From UBA7330 sp043554545 (GTDB lineage Bacteria > Bacteroidota > Bacteroidia > Cytophagales > Cyclobacteriaceae): DNA of 64,000 nucleotides. A program made the translations under genes and the position numbers. Under the pieces are notes generated by a model, which saw only the letters and a list, made by a program, of their open reading frames with translations, was not told where the DNA came from and searched no databases. The stretch spans positions 682,001-746,000 of the forward strand of contig CP121337.1 of NCBI GenBank assembly GCA_043554545.1, read 5' to 3'. This document shows positions 16,790 to 27,231 of the stretch, piece after piece; position 1 is the first letter of the stretch; every line of letters starts with the position of its first letter.

Positions 16790-17463
16790 TCAACAGTCAG
16801 GTAAAGTATAACATTGCAGAACTAAACAAACGGTATGATCATGTGTCTTTCATGGATCGGCTGGAACGTTTATTTGCAGATTTTGATCAGGAGAAAATAC
16901 TGATTTCTTCTTCCTTTGGAGCTACCTCTTCGGTTTTATTACATCAATTAGGTAAGGTTGCTCCAAATCATCCGGTGTATTTTATTAACACCGGTTATCT
17001 CTTTGAAGAGACTATCAGATACAAGGACATCATAGGGAAGCAATTTGGGTTGAATAATATTATTGAGGTAATGCCAAACTCCGGAAAACATGCATTTACT
17101 GAAAAGAATAAGACTTATCAAACCAACCAGGACTTATGCTGCTTTATCAACAAGATTGAGCCAATGGAAAAATTGAAGGAAGGTAAAGAGGTTTGGGTAT
17201 CAGGGTTATTTAGATATCAGAATCAAAACAGGGCTAAGCTGAGGTTGTTTGAGCCAAAAGACCAACTATTGAAGTTTCACCCAATCATTGACATGTCCAA
17301 AGAAGATGTCCAATTATACATGGACGTCTATGATTTACCCAAGCACTCCTTGAGCTACCAGGGCTATGGATCTATTGGATGTACACATTGTACAGCTAAA
17401 GGAGATGACCGCGAAGGCAGGTGGCTTAATACCAATAAGACGGAATGTGGGCTGCATGCATGA
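16786..17463 (+). CDS. cysH: Assimilatory adenylyl-sulfate (APS) reductase
   Basis: 225 residues. The PAPS-reductase fold with SSSFGATSSVLLHQL (modified P-loop) and YFINTGYLFEET. Cysteines Cys118-Cys119 and Cys199-Cys202 (CC...CxxC) are the [4Fe-4S] ligands of the APS-using subtype, and ECGLH near the end carries the catalytic Cys221. It reduces APS to sulfite for the sulfite reductase of the same operon. Last gene of the group: the stop is followed by a convergent kinase gene. No ATP sulfurylase or sulfate permease is seen in the window. Confidence 0.92.
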   Translation: MINSQVKYNIAELNKRYDHVSFMDRLERLFADFDQEKILISSSFGATSSVLLHQLGKVAPNHPVYFINTGYLFEETIRYKDIIGKQFGLNNIIEVMPNSGKHAFTEKNKTYQTNQDLCCFINKIEPMEKLKEGKEVWVSGLFRYQNQNRAKLRLFEPKDQLLKFHPIIDMSKEDVQLYMDVYDLPKHSLSYQGYGSIGCTHCTAKGDDREGRWLNTNKTECGLHA

Positions 17464-17505
17464 AGGCTTGGTTAATTGCAGTATATTTCCCTTACGCATT
17501 TGAAT

Positions 17506-20178
17506 TTAACTGTTATTGTTTTTACCAGTTGCAAGCCTAAGTAAATCATCTTCATTAATGGGTTTGGTGATACAATCATCAAATCCCAAATCTCGGAATT
17601 TTTTTAATTCATCATCCATGGCAAAGGCTGTCTGGGCAATTATTGGAAGTTCTGGATTGATAGCTTTTAATCTTTTCATGGTTTCTATTCCATCAATCCC
17701 TGGCATTTTTATATCCAGAAATACCAGGTCAATGTTTTTGGCATTCTTTCTATATTGTTTGATAGCCTCATACCCATTGGTGGTTATAAGTGATTCAATA
17801 TTAAGCTTTTTCAAAATAGTTTGATAATACAGCCTTACAGAGGAGCTGTCATCGGCGATCAATAGTTTTTTTACCTTTCTTTTAGTTTTGGAAAACTGTA
17901 CCTGCTCAACTTGTTTAAGTTCCTTTTTATGTGCTAATGTTTTTGGAATAGTAAAAAAGAATGTCGATCCGTTTTTAATTTTAGATTCAACCCAGATTCT
18001 TCCACCCATTATTTTTAATAGACCATTACATATAGAGAGCCCTAAACCTACTCCGCCATATTCAGACGACGACGATGTTTGTGAAAACCTACCAAATATT
18101 TTTTTCAGGTCTTTTTTTGCTATTCCTATTCCTTCATCTTTTACAAAGAATACTATTTCATTGGCGTTATAGGAATAACCTATTTCGACTGTCCCTTTTC
18201 TGGTGAATTTCAGGGCATTTCCTATCAGGTTGTTGAGTACTTCTTTTAGCCTTACCTCATCCACTTCAATCCAATCATTGTCATCCTGAGGAATATTCAA
18301 TTTGAGTTGGAGCTCTTCATTTTTGTGGTCTGTTAAAATTTGATTTTTGTGCTGATCAATTAGGTTTTGAATGAATACTCGCAGATTAACAGGATGGTTT
18401 TTTAGCTTTATTTGCCCACTTTCAATCTTGGAGATATTCAAAATGTCATTGACCAGGGAAAGTAGCTGTTCTGAATTGTTTTGAATCTGATCCAGATACA
18501 TTTCTTTATCTCGGGCTTCCTGATTATCTGCTAATAGTCTTGAGAAACCAATGATAGCATTTAGGGGAGTTCTTATTTCGTGACTCATGTTAGACAAAAA
18601 AGCAGATTTTAGTTGATCAGCCTCTTCTACTTTCTTAATTGTGAGTTTGGATTGCTTGATCAACTTTTTCTGTGCTGTTTCTATACGTTTACGCTCAGTA
18701 AGGTCACGAATAGTTCCGATAAGGTAAGTATTGCCTTCATTATCAATATATCTGGTTTTCCGAGTAGAAATTATCTTTGTTTTGCCACCCCGTACGGTAA
18801 GATTCTCTTCTACAATGCTTTCTCTTCCTGACATGATTACCTGACCATCAATCTTTAAAAAGTGTTCTTGCTCATCAGGTGGAACTTCTTCTGTAAGGGT
18901 ATTGCCAATGATATCATTTTTAGATTTTCCAAATAAGTCACAAAAAGAATTATTGGTCAGAACGATCCTGCCATGATCATCTTTAACAAATAATGGATCA
19001 CCAATGTTATCGATGATATTATTGAGATAGCTCTCACTTTGTTCAGCCTTTTCTTTTGCCTTAATTAGCTCGTTTTCAGCTAGTTTATGATATGTTATGT
19101 CCTGAAAAATGCCGGTCAACTTCACAGGTTTGCCTTCAAGTAATGTGACTTCGCAAGTAGTACGAACATGGATATGGCGCCCTTTTGTCGTATATGTTTC
19201 CAATTCCAGATCATAGCCTTCTCCAAGCTTAATGGCTTTATCGAGTGCTTCAGATATGGCCTGACGTGATGCAGGCAAGAAATAGCTGACTCCTGCATCG
19301 ACGGTAGGATTAAATTCTTCCGGAGTGGTCTCATGGATTCGGTATGTCTCAGCTGTCCAAAAAAGGTTGTTGGTAGTGATATCAAGCTCCCATCCACCAA
19401 CTTGTGCGATAGACTGTGATGCTTCAAGAAGTTGCTTACTTCGTCTTAAACTATCTTCTGCTTTTTTCTTTTCTGTGATGTCTTTGAATGTTACTGCAAT
19501 AATATTTTCCTTTAGCTTCCATGCATTGATAGAATAGTAACCATTCATCTCACTACTATAATTCTCATAGGTTATCGCTTCTCCATATTTATTGACTTTC
19601 CCGAATACTTTTAGCCAATAATCATCAACCACTGAGAATAACTCTTTTGCACGTTTATTGATTAAGTCTTCTTTAGGTTTCCCAACCAGTTTTTCATACG
19701 CAGGATTAACTGTTAAATAAAAATGATCAATTACTTCACCTTTTTCATTATAAATCAGCTTGTTCAACATAAAGTACTCAGACATTAAATGGAAAATATC
19801 TGCATATATTTTTTCATTGAGCTCAAACTTTTCTGTCAACAGCTTTTGTGTGGTAATATCGTTACCAATCTCATAAATGCATTTTTCATCTGGCACAAAG
19901 TGAGCACTCCATGAAATGTAGATTACTTCTCCATTTTTATGAAAATAGCGATTTTCAAAACTGATGATATCAATTCCTGCTCGTATCTCATCAAGTTTTT
20001 TGATTGTGTGATTTATATCGTCGGGGTGGATAAAATCAGAAAAATTTTTCTCTAGTAATTCTTCTCTGGTGTATCCGGTTTTATTACAGAAAGCGGGATT
20101 TACGTATTTAAAATTTCCATCAGTATCTGAAGTGCAGATAAACTGTCTTGAAAATTCCATAAACTTATCTGCATCCAT
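17506..20178 (-). CDS. Hybrid sensor histidine kinase with four PAS domains and a receiver
   Basis: 890 residues, no membrane helix, so a soluble sensor. PAS-like domains lie at about 8-112, 122-238, 250-364 and 380-498. HisKA contains FLSNMSHEIRTPLNAIIGF with phospho-acceptor His533. The HATPase domain has NLIGNALKFT (N-box), DEGIGIAKKD (G1) and GGVGLGLSI (G2). The C-terminal receiver (about 770-885) has DD 776-777, phospho-acceptor Asp822 in LDIKMPGIDG, and Lys872. It senses an unknown cytoplasmic cue. It converges on cysH, and no output regulator is adjacent. Confidence 0.93.
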   Translation of the reverse strand: MDADKFMEFSRQFICTSDTDGNFKYVNPAFCNKTGYTREELLEKNFSDFIHPDDINHTIKKLDEIRAGIDIISFENRYFHKNGEVIYISWSAHFVPDEKCIYEIGNDITTQKLLTEKFELNEKIYADIFHLMSEYFMLNKLIYNEKGEVIDHFYLTVNPAYEKLVGKPKEDLINKRAKELFSVVDDYWLKVFGKVNKYGEAITYENYSSEMNGYYSINAWKLKENIIAVTFKDITEKKKAEDSLRRSKQLLEASQSIAQVGGWELDITTNNLFWTAETYRIHETTPEEFNPTVDAGVSYFLPASRQAISEALDKAIKLGEGYDLELETYTTKGRHIHVRTTCEVTLLEGKPVKLTGIFQDITYHKLAENELIKAKEKAEQSESYLNNIIDNIGDPLFVKDDHGRIVLTNNSFCDLFGKSKNDIIGNTLTEEVPPDEQEHFLKIDGQVIMSGRESIVEENLTVRGGKTKIISTRKTRYIDNEGNTYLIGTIRDLTERKRIETAQKKLIKQSKLTIKKVEEADQLKSAFLSNMSHEIRTPLNAIIGFSRLLADNQEARDKEMYLDQIQNNSEQLLSLVNDILNISKIESGQIKLKNHPVNLRVFIQNLIDQHKNQILTDHKNEELQLKLNIPQDDNDWIEVDEVRLKEVLNNLIGNALKFTRKGTVEIGYSYNANEIVFFVKDEGIGIAKKDLKKIFGRFSQTSSSSEYGGVGLGLSICNGLLKIMGGRIWVESKIKNGSTFFFTIPKTLAHKKELKQVEQVQFSKTKRKVKKLLIADDSSSVRLYYQTILKKLNIESLITTNGYEAIKQYRKNAKNIDLVFLDIKMPGIDGIETMKRLKAINPELPIIAQTAFAMDDELKKFRDLGFDDCITKPINEDDLLRLATGKNNNS

Positions 20179-20564
20179 CTTCTAGCTTCTCTAAAGCATC
20201 CAACAATAAATATTTTTAGAAATGAAAGCCATTTCTAATGTCAATATTCGCTAGGGTATGATACATTGAAATCAGAGTAGAAATGGTGATATCTACAGTG
20301 ATTCTCATAAAAGCTAAATCTAATTATGGTGTTTAGTAATTTAACGAAGAAACTGGATGAAAGTGATAAAAAATGATGAAAGTCATATGATTATATCAAC
20401 CGATTTATTGGTTAACAGGTCATGAGTATTTATTTTCTTTTTGAGAATGGTGCCCTATCTCGGAAAGTGAATCTTGTTTATTTCTCAAAACAGCAGGATA
20501 ATTACAGAAGAAAATGTCAGCTGAAGACCATTCACTACAGGTCTATCTAATCCAGTGTTAGATA
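20179..20564. other. Intergenic stretch without a recognised gene
   Basis: 385 A/T-rich bases between uxaA and the upstream side of the kinase gene. It must hold the kinase promoter on the minus strand, but no clear TAnnTTTG box, hairpin or coding ORF was found by eye. Confidence 0.4.
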
Positions 20565-22211
20565 TTATAAAGAAACGCCTCTCTTCCAGGGTATGAAATC
20601 ATATTGCTTCATCTGAACGGCTTTTGAGGTTACTTCACCACTGGCCACTTGAATCACGTGATCAAGCATTTCCTCACCCATTTCTTGAAGTGTTTTAGTG
20701 CCCTCAATGACCGGTCCTGTGTTTATGTCTATGATATCAGGCATCTTTTGTGCCAGTTTCGAGTTAGATGAAACTTTGAGGATGGGGGCGACAGGGTTTC
20801 CGGTTGGTGTTCCAAGTCCAGTTGTGAAAAGGACTACATTAGCGCCTGATCCAACAAGACCAGTTGTTGATTCCACGTCGTTTCCAGGTGTGCACAACAA
20901 AGTCAGCCCGGGGTTCTTTACATATTCTGTATAATCCAGCACATCATTAACAGGGGAGGTGCCTCCCTTTTTTGCTGCTCCGGCCGACTTCATGGCGTCT
21001 GTAATCAAACCGTCTTTGATATTACCTGGAGAAGGATTCATATCAAAGCCTGAGCCGCTGGCTTCAGCGGCATTTGAATAAGCTTCCATTAGTCCGGTAA
21101 ACTTTTCTGCCAACTCCCGATTGGGCATGCGGTTGATGAGCTCCTGCTCTACTCCACAGAGTTCAGGGAACTCGGATAAGATTACTTTACCTCCCAGGGC
21201 AGATACCAGGTCCGAACAGTAGCCTACTGTCGGGTTTGCTGAAATCCCGGAAAAACCATCAGAACCACCGCACTCCAAACCAATCGTAAGTTTGTCGAGT
21301 GATGCAGGTTTTCTGGTGATCTTATTTGCTTCGGCCATTCCCTTGAATGTTTGCTTCACTGCTTTTTCAACCAATTCAGCTTCAGTGCCAGTACCTTGTT
21401 GGTCCAGGATGATCACCGGTTTGTCATTTTTCGGATTTCTTGCCTTGATAGCCTGAGTCAGGGTTTTTACCTCGGCATTCTGACAGCCTAAACTCAAAAC
21501 AGTAGCACCAGCAACATTGGGGTTGTTGATATATCCAGCCAATAAATTACAAAGCGACTCAGAATCTTGTCTGGTACCACCACAGCCACTCTGGTGGGTG
21601 ATGAACCTGATCTTTACATTTTCAAATACCTCTGGTCGTGATTTGGGTTTTACACTTTCCAGTGTAAGGGTATCTATGGCCTGATCAAGTGAATTTTGTT
21701 GATAATGATTAATCAGAGACTCGACCATGATTTCGTAAGGGTTTTCATCGTCGTATCCCAGGGCTTTCTCAAAAGCCTTTCGCAGGACATCTATGTTTCT
21801 GTTTTCACAAAAAACTAGAGGAAATACCAACCATATGTTTTGCGTCCCCACTTGTCCATCTGTTCGATGATACCCATTGAAAGTACGTCCTTTGAATTTT
21901 GAAATATCAGGAGCTTTCCAGGAAAATTTTGTTTGCTTGTCCAGGTCGTACCCGGAAGTCTTGTGGGTAACGTTAGCAGTGGTAATGGCTTCTCCCTTTT
22001 TGATCTCCTGATTGGCAGTTCCTACAACCAGCCCATACATGGAAAGACTGCTTCCTTTAGCGAAATCAAATAATGCGAATTTATGTTTAGCCGGGATGTT
22101 ATGGGCCAGTGTTACCCGATGTTCATTAATAGTTACTTCAGTACCTGCTTTGAGGTCTGTTAAGGCAACCCCTAGGTTATCAGTTTCATTGATGGTTATG
22201 GCCTGGATCAT
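20565..22211 (-). CDS. uxaA: Altronate dehydratase
   Basis: 548 residues. N-terminal SAF domain (about 1-90: LKAGTEVTINEHRVTLAHNIPAKHKFALFDF), linker, then the catalytic domain beginning RTFNGYHRTDGQVGTQN. THQSGCGGTRQDSE, LGCQNAE and GLECGGSDGFSG carry the conserved Cys/Gly metal-site motifs of UxaA/GarD enzymes. It converts D-altronate to 2-keto-3-deoxygluconate in galacturonate breakdown. Its start is 2 bases after the uxaB stop, so the pair is one operon. The rest of the pathway (uxaC, kdgK, kdgA) is not in the window. Confidence 0.93.
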   Translation of the reverse strand: MIQAITINETDNLGVALTDLKAGTEVTINEHRVTLAHNIPAKHKFALFDFAKGSSLSMYGLVVGTANQEIKKGEAITTANVTHKTSGYDLDKQTKFSWKAPDISKFKGRTFNGYHRTDGQVGTQNIWLVFPLVFCENRNIDVLRKAFEKALGYDDENPYEIMVESLINHYQQNSLDQAIDTLTLESVKPKSRPEVFENVKIRFITHQSGCGGTRQDSESLCNLLAGYINNPNVAGATVLSLGCQNAEVKTLTQAIKARNPKNDKPVIILDQQGTGTEAELVEKAVKQTFKGMAEANKITRKPASLDKLTIGLECGGSDGFSGISANPTVGYCSDLVSALGGKVILSEFPELCGVEQELINRMPNRELAEKFTGLMEAYSNAAEASGSGFDMNPSPGNIKDGLITDAMKSAGAAKKGGTSPVNDVLDYTEYVKNPGLTLLCTPGNDVESTTGLVGSGANVVLFTTGLGTPTGNPVAPILKVSSNSKLAQKMPDIIDINTGPVIEGTKTLQEMGEEMLDHVIQVASGEVTSKAVQMKQYDFIPWKRGVSL

Positions 22212-22213
22212 AT

Positions 22214-23647
22214 TTAAAGAGATTTTATGGATGCTAAGACACCTTTTTGCTTGATATCATCTAGATATCCTGTGACGATTGATGAAAGATTGCCGAGGCT
22301 ACTCAGGTCTTCTCCCCAAAAATCAGTTGAAGAAAGAACAACAGCTACCAGTTTTTGGTTTGGTGGTCTATCAGCTTTAAGTTTTGTAAAGAAATCTACA
22401 ATTTCTTTGTCATCATTTATTTCGAAATCCGAAGACAAATAGAGCTCTATCAGACAGGCTAAAGCGAAGGTGAGACGCTTAGGTAAAGACCCGTTGATCT
22501 TATGGTAATCCTTTACAGTAGGTAATATCCGAACCTTATATTTTGATATTGAATTCAGGGAGATACTTTTCAGCTCATGCCTGATGAAAGGGTTTTTGAA
22601 TCGCTCTAAAACTTCGTCTGCAAAGTGTTCCACATCTTTAGCGGGAAGGTCTATGGTCTGGGATATTTCATCGTACATCGTTTTTAGAACAAAGGGCCCA
22701 ATTACATCATCTTCTACATTTTCCCTGACGGTTACGTTACCGGCTAAAAGCCCAACAGGTACCATGGCGGTATGTGAACCATTGAGGATTCTGACTTTTT
22801 GTGTTCTATAAGGAGTTAAATCTTTTACAAACTTGATGTTAAGGTCAATCTCTTCCAGTTTGTCTGGAAATGCAGCCTTGATCTCATCAGGGCCTTCAAT
22901 TACCCAAAGATGAAAGACTTCGGACGCAACAACCAGTTGATCATTATAGTCAATTTTTTCTCTGATTTCATCAATTTCATCTTTAGGAAATCCAGGTACA
23001 ATCCGATCTACCAGGGTATTGGCAAAAAAGCAATGCTTCTGAAGCCATTCTTTAAAGGACTCCTCATAGCCCCAAAGGTCAGCATAGCTAAGCATAGCTT
23101 TTCTTAAATTCTCTCCATTCTTATCAATGAGCTCACAAGGAATAAAGATTAATCCACTTTCAGCACGTCCCCCAAAGTGATCAAATCTTCTCTTAACCAA
23201 TTGGGTGAGTTTACCTGGAAATGTTTTAGCCAGCTCCTTGTCACCGGGCAGGTCTGTATCCTGGAAAGTGATCCCTGCTTCTGTGGTATTAGAGATCACA
23301 AATTTAAGATCTTCATTTACTGCCTGATCCATATAGGTGGAGTAGGACTCAAAAGGATTGATCATCTGTTGGATGCAGGAATTGAGTCTTACCTCGTTGA
23401 CCTGTTTCCCATTTTTAAGACCTCGGATGAGGTGATGATAGAGTCCGTCTTGTTTTTGTAGCATATCCACCATCCCGTGTTCGATAGGCTGAACCACCGC
23501 GACACCTGCGTTGAAACTTCGTTTTTCATTAAGAATATCAACTACCCAGTTGACGAAAGCACGTAAAAAATTTCCTTCTCCAAACTGTAAGACTTTGATG
23601 GGTAGCTTGGCTGGTATTCCAGCAGTATCTCTTCTTAATTCTTTCAT
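22214..23647 (-). CDS. uxaB: Tagaturonate reductase (altronate oxidoreductase)
   Basis: 477 residues of the mannitol dehydrogenase superfamily. The N-terminal Rossmann motif VLQFGEGNFLRAFVNW, then VISNTTEAGITF, and the catalytic RKVRILNGSHTA-type segment (KVRILNGSHTAMVPVG), which holds the conserved Lys, Asn and His. It reduces D-tagaturonate to D-altronate with NADH, feeding UxaA. The VAVVQPIEHG segment is typical of UxaB. First gene of the minus-strand operon uxaB-uxaA; its promoter would lie in 23648-23700. Confidence 0.93.
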   Translation of the reverse strand: MKELRRDTAGIPAKLPIKVLQFGEGNFLRAFVNWVVDILNEKRSFNAGVAVVQPIEHGMVDMLQKQDGLYHHLIRGLKNGKQVNEVRLNSCIQQMINPFESYSTYMDQAVNEDLKFVISNTTEAGITFQDTDLPGDKELAKTFPGKLTQLVKRRFDHFGGRAESGLIFIPCELIDKNGENLRKAMLSYADLWGYEESFKEWLQKHCFFANTLVDRIVPGFPKDEIDEIREKIDYNDQLVVASEVFHLWVIEGPDEIKAAFPDKLEEIDLNIKFVKDLTPYRTQKVRILNGSHTAMVPVGLLAGNVTVRENVEDDVIGPFVLKTMYDEISQTIDLPAKDVEHFADEVLERFKNPFIRHELKSISLNSISKYKVRILPTVKDYHKINGSLPKRLTFALACLIELYLSSDFEINDDKEIVDFFTKLKADRPPNQKLVAVVLSSTDFWGEDLSSLGNLSSIVTGYLDDIKQKGVLASIKSL

Positions 23648-23807
23648 GGGTGTAACGTGTAATGTCTAAATATCCGCAATTTATTGAATTTATGTGTGAA
23701 GTGAAGTAATTCAATCAATTGTGTTGGCCTTTCTGAATACTATTTCTGCAATCAATTTGCCTTTTCTAATTTGACGGGTGATTAGTGGGAAAGAATAATG
23801 CGCATAT

Positions 23808-24380
23808 TTACTCCAGAACCCTAAACGCCTTAATTTTTATTGGCTCAATCAACATCTGATCATCATCTTCGAGGCCTTGTATCTGCTTTACAATGTCCAT
23901 CCCTTTCACGATCTGTCCAAATGCAGCAAACCCTTGACCGTCAGGGTTTCTTTTACCTCCAAAGTCCAACTCCGGCTGATCACCAATGCAAATAAAAAAC
24001 TCGGTGGTGGCTGTGCCCGGTTCATTACGTGCCATGGAAAGGACACCGTCTTTATGCAGCAGTCCAGTCTTTGCTGTTGTCTCATGGGTGATGGGAGTAA
24101 ATGCCAGGCTATCATTATTTAGCCCACCTTGAATTACCTCAATCTTCACTTTTTTGTCTGGTTGATTATCCATTCTCACTACCCGGTAAAAGCTAGCACC
24201 TCTTAGCATGTCATTTTTGATATAGGCTAAAAAGTTTTCACAGGTGATGGGAGCTTTATCAGGATATAGCTCCGCTACGATGGTTCCAATTGCTGTCCTG
24301 ATCTCAATTTTTGTTTTTTGACCCTTTAAAGTCACAGTTAAAACAAAGAAAACAGTTATTAACAGGCTCGCTTTTTTCAT
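23808..24380 (-). CDS. Secreted cyclophilin-type peptidyl-prolyl isomerase
   Basis: 190 residues with a signal peptide (about 1-20, ending LKGQ). Cyclophilin fold: ASFYRVV, VIQGGLNND, GVLSMARNEPGTATTEFFICIGDQPELDF and FAAFGQIVKGMDIV. It catalyses cis-trans proline isomerisation in the periplasm. The active-site Arg of the FxRxI motif appears as FYRVV. It follows the T9SS cargo gene by 20 bases on the same strand and may aid folding of the exported products (inference). Confidence 0.9.
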   Translation of the reverse strand: MKKASLLITVFFVLTVTLKGQKTKIEIRTAIGTIVAELYPDKAPITCENFLAYIKNDMLRGASFYRVVRMDNQPDKKVKIEVIQGGLNNDSLAFTPITHETTAKTGLLHKDGVLSMARNEPGTATTEFFICIGDQPELDFGGKRNPDGQGFAAFGQIVKGMDIVKQIQGLEDDDQMLIEPIKIKAFRVLE

Positions 24381-24400
24381 GAAATTTGTATTTGAAGATA

Positions 24401-27229
24401 CTATCTAACAACCAAAATCCTGATAGACTCAGAAAGATTCTGATACCTTAACCTACAGTAGTAAATTCCATTCCTGACTTTTGATCCGGCAGCATTGGTA
24501 GCATCCCAGGTCATGGTATTTTCTCCAGCATATTGAGGACCCCACAGGATTGTTTTTTGTAATTGTCCAGAGCTGTTATAAATGTCAGCCCTTACGGTAC
24601 CGTCTTCGGGAATTTCATAATTGATGGTAGTGAGGTCTGACATGGGATTGGGATAATTTTGACTCATCCTGAAAAAGCTTTGATTGTCAGGGTTATCTAA
24701 GGCTTTGTGATCAGTGATTGATACCTCATATACGCCAGTTCCGTGAGTCCCTACGATTAATCGACCATCAATTGATCTGTAATCCAGTGAGTTGACGACG
24801 GCACGTCCAATCAGGTCAGGGCTCTCTTTGGTCCAGGTCGTATTTTGACCGGCGATCTCCGTAGTGCTAAACAGTCCGACACTGGTTCCCACAAAAACAA
24901 GCTGACCTGTTTGGGTAGGTACAATCTCTACCCAACGTACGCTGGGTCCATTTCCTCCTCCGTCTGGTTGTTCTTCAAGGTTACCACTGATATCAGAAAA
25001 GGTAAGACCCCCATTTTTACTTTCAAATATGGAAGGTATCTGATAATTGGAGAGCGCAACGATAATATGGTCACTGTCTTCAGGGTCAATGGCAATACAG
25101 GCGATGTGGGAGCCTGGAATAAAGGCATCCGTATTCATGAACCGGACTTCTTCGGCAAAAGTTTGTGAGGCGTTTTCAATGCGGATAAAATAGTTTTCCC
25201 GGAAGTTCTCTGATAAGAACCACCCACCTGCATACATGGTGTCATCACCTGAAATTTCGGATTTGGCTAGTGCGGTATAGACACCATTTGAAAGGGCGGT
25301 TTCATCCAACGTTTCCCAGTTGACTGAGGTAGGGTCTTGTCGACCTCCTGGTATTTGCAACAGGTTGTTGTTTCTCCAGATGACATTCCCTCCGGCAAGA
25401 AACATTCGGTTGTTGTTTAAAGGATCTAGTAGATAGGGGTTGATAAATAAATATTCCTGCCCGGATTCCTGTCCACCTTTAGCTGGGTCAACTCTGGCAA
25501 AGGAGGTTAAGCTGTTAGAATTATTTAATGTGATGCGGTAGATCTGACTGTTTTGGATGGACGCATAGAAAAAGTCCTGATGGTCGCTGATAAATGAAAA
25601 CCCACCGTCACCGCCCAGGATCCTGTTCCAGGGAGCATTTTCGATAGGTGCATTTTTCACATAGACACCGTTGTCCTGCATTCCCCCAATGATCAATTGA
25701 GAAGCTTCATCCTGTTGCTGACTGACCTGGTAAAACTGGCTGGTCACAAACCCATTATTCAGGCTATTCCATTTTACCGAATCAGCTTGATTGTCAGCTG
25801 TCTGTCGAACCCCTCCATCGTTAAAACTTAACATCCGGTCTGGGTCGGAAGGGTAGAAGATCAGTAGGTGTTGATCGGGGTGATGATTGAGGTACCGGGA
25901 GGCATCGTTATCCGGGGAGTAGCCCCCAATCCATTTCGTGTTATCCGTCGAAGTAAACCCATCTGTTGACCGGTAAAGATTGGTGCCTCCAACGTAAACA
26001 ACGTTTGGGTTATCAGGATGAACATCAATCATCATGTTGTAAGAAGACTGGCTATCAAAATCACCAACCTGTCCTCCAAGCATTGGAACGTTGTCACTTA
26101 AGTCGGTCCAGGTTCCATTTGGAATATTTCCGTTTACATTCAGAATGGAATATTTAAAAATACTGACTTGTTCCTCATTTCTGCCTTGGATCAGAAAGTA
26201 AACGGTTTCGTTGTGAGAGGCAATCACCGCTCTTTCTCCCAGGACACTCTTCGCCACAGGACTGATGTTGGTCCAGTTTGTGCCGTCTGCGGAAAAGTAG
26301 ATCCCTGCATTGCCGTACCTGTCATCGCCGGAACAGTTATTTTCACTAAGGGTGGCAATATAGTATCCAGCTGAAGTTTGGTGGATGTTGGTGTAACAAG
26401 GAGCATTGACATTATTGAGATCAACATTGTCACCTAGGTTAAATAGTTCTTCTCCAAGCACTGCGCTCCATGTTTCACCACCATCTTCGGAGCGCAGTAT
26501 TCCACCAAAGGCAGCCAGCATCACTTCGTCAAAATCTGATCTAAATGGATTTGTAAGGATTTTCCAGCTGTACTGAAATTGGCTGCCGAATTCACTTTCC
26601 TCTGAATCATCAGTTACAGCAAGTTGAAACCAGGTGTCTCCGCCATCTACTGATTTAAAGATTCCATCTCCGCGGAAAGGAGCTCCCAGGCTTCTTGGTG
26701 AATTACCGATTAATTCCCCTGTCCCAAAATACATGATGTCTTCTTTTCCCGGACGGGTATCCTGAGTCATGCAGGTAACGCTGCTAGATGCGTTCGGGTC
26801 GTTTACCTGGATCCAGCCATTACCACTATTGGTTGATTTCCATACCCCACCAGAGACGCCCCCGGCAATTATGATGCTTTCATCTCTTACATCGAGAACG
26901 GCTGCCCTGGTACGGCCGCCTATATTAAATGGGCCCGCCAGCCGGTATAGTCTTTCTTGAACCCGGGCCCCTTCAACGAATAGGTTTCGCCTCTCTGGGA
27001 TGGTTTTCTGAAAAGCAAGTTCTCGTTTCCTGATATTAGGAGGAATCTTTCCTGTCCTGGGGTCTGCAAGTTTACTGATCTCGTATTCATAACGAGCAAT
27101 TGGGTTTTCTCTTGACCCTACTGCTGATCTGAAATCAAGTTTCAGCTCATTATCCGATAGGATTTGCTCCTTTTTATTTGGATGAATTAGTAAAGCAAAA
27201 AGAAGAAAGACAAGGGATGACCTGAGCAA
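24401..27229 (-). CDS. Secreted sortilin/BNR-repeat protein with T9SS type A sorting domain
   Basis: 942 residues. The start codon is TTG at 27229, only 2 bases after the stop of the upstream gene; the next Met is far inside, and the TTG gives a proper signal peptide (MLRSSLVFLLFALLIHP). Repeated GGVWKSTNSGNGW, DGIFKSVDGGDTWFQL and RSEDGGETWSAV motifs mark Asp-box (VPS10/sortilin-like) beta-propellers over about 100-780. The C-terminal ~85 residues (SQNYPNPMSDLTTINYEIPE...GIYYCRLRY) are a type IX secretion type A sorting signal. Exported across the outer membrane; function unknown. Confidence 0.88.
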   Translation of the reverse strand: MLRSSLVFLLFALLIHPNKKEQILSDNELKLDFRSAVGSRENPIARYEYEISKLADPRTGKIPPNIRKRELAFQKTIPERRNLFVEGARVQERLYRLAGPFNIGGRTRAAVLDVRDESIIIAGGVSGGVWKSTNSGNGWIQVNDPNASSSVTCMTQDTRPGKEDIMYFGTGELIGNSPRSLGAPFRGDGIFKSVDGGDTWFQLAVTDDSEESEFGSQFQYSWKILTNPFRSDFDEVMLAAFGGILRSEDGGETWSAVLGEELFNLGDNVDLNNVNAPCYTNIHQTSAGYYIATLSENNCSGDDRYGNAGIYFSADGTNWTNISPVAKSVLGERAVIASHNETVYFLIQGRNEEQVSIFKYSILNVNGNIPNGTWTDLSDNVPMLGGQVGDFDSQSSYNMMIDVHPDNPNVVYVGGTNLYRSTDGFTSTDNTKWIGGYSPDNDASRYLNHHPDQHLLIFYPSDPDRMLSFNDGGVRQTADNQADSVKWNSLNNGFVTSQFYQVSQQQDEASQLIIGGMQDNGVYVKNAPIENAPWNRILGGDGGFSFISDHQDFFYASIQNSQIYRITLNNSNSLTSFARVDPAKGGQESGQEYLFINPYLLDPLNNNRMFLAGGNVIWRNNNLLQIPGGRQDPTSVNWETLDETALSNGVYTALAKSEISGDDTMYAGGWFLSENFRENYFIRIENASQTFAEEVRFMNTDAFIPGSHIACIAIDPEDSDHIIVALSNYQIPSIFESKNGGLTFSDISGNLEEQPDGGGNGPSVRWVEIVPTQTGQLVFVGTSVGLFSTTEIAGQNTTWTKESPDLIGRAVVNSLDYRSIDGRLIVGTHGTGVYEVSITDHKALDNPDNQSFFRMSQNYPNPMSDLTTINYEIPEDGTVRADIYNSSGQLQKTILWGPQYAGENTMTWDATNAAGSKVRNGIYYCRLRYQNLSESIRILVVR

Positions 27230-27231
27230 TG

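Noticed and set aside
17506..20178. Idea that the hybrid kinase regulates the sulfur operon
   Set aside because: The genes only converge, and the kinase lacks any sulfur-specific domain; adjacency alone is weak.
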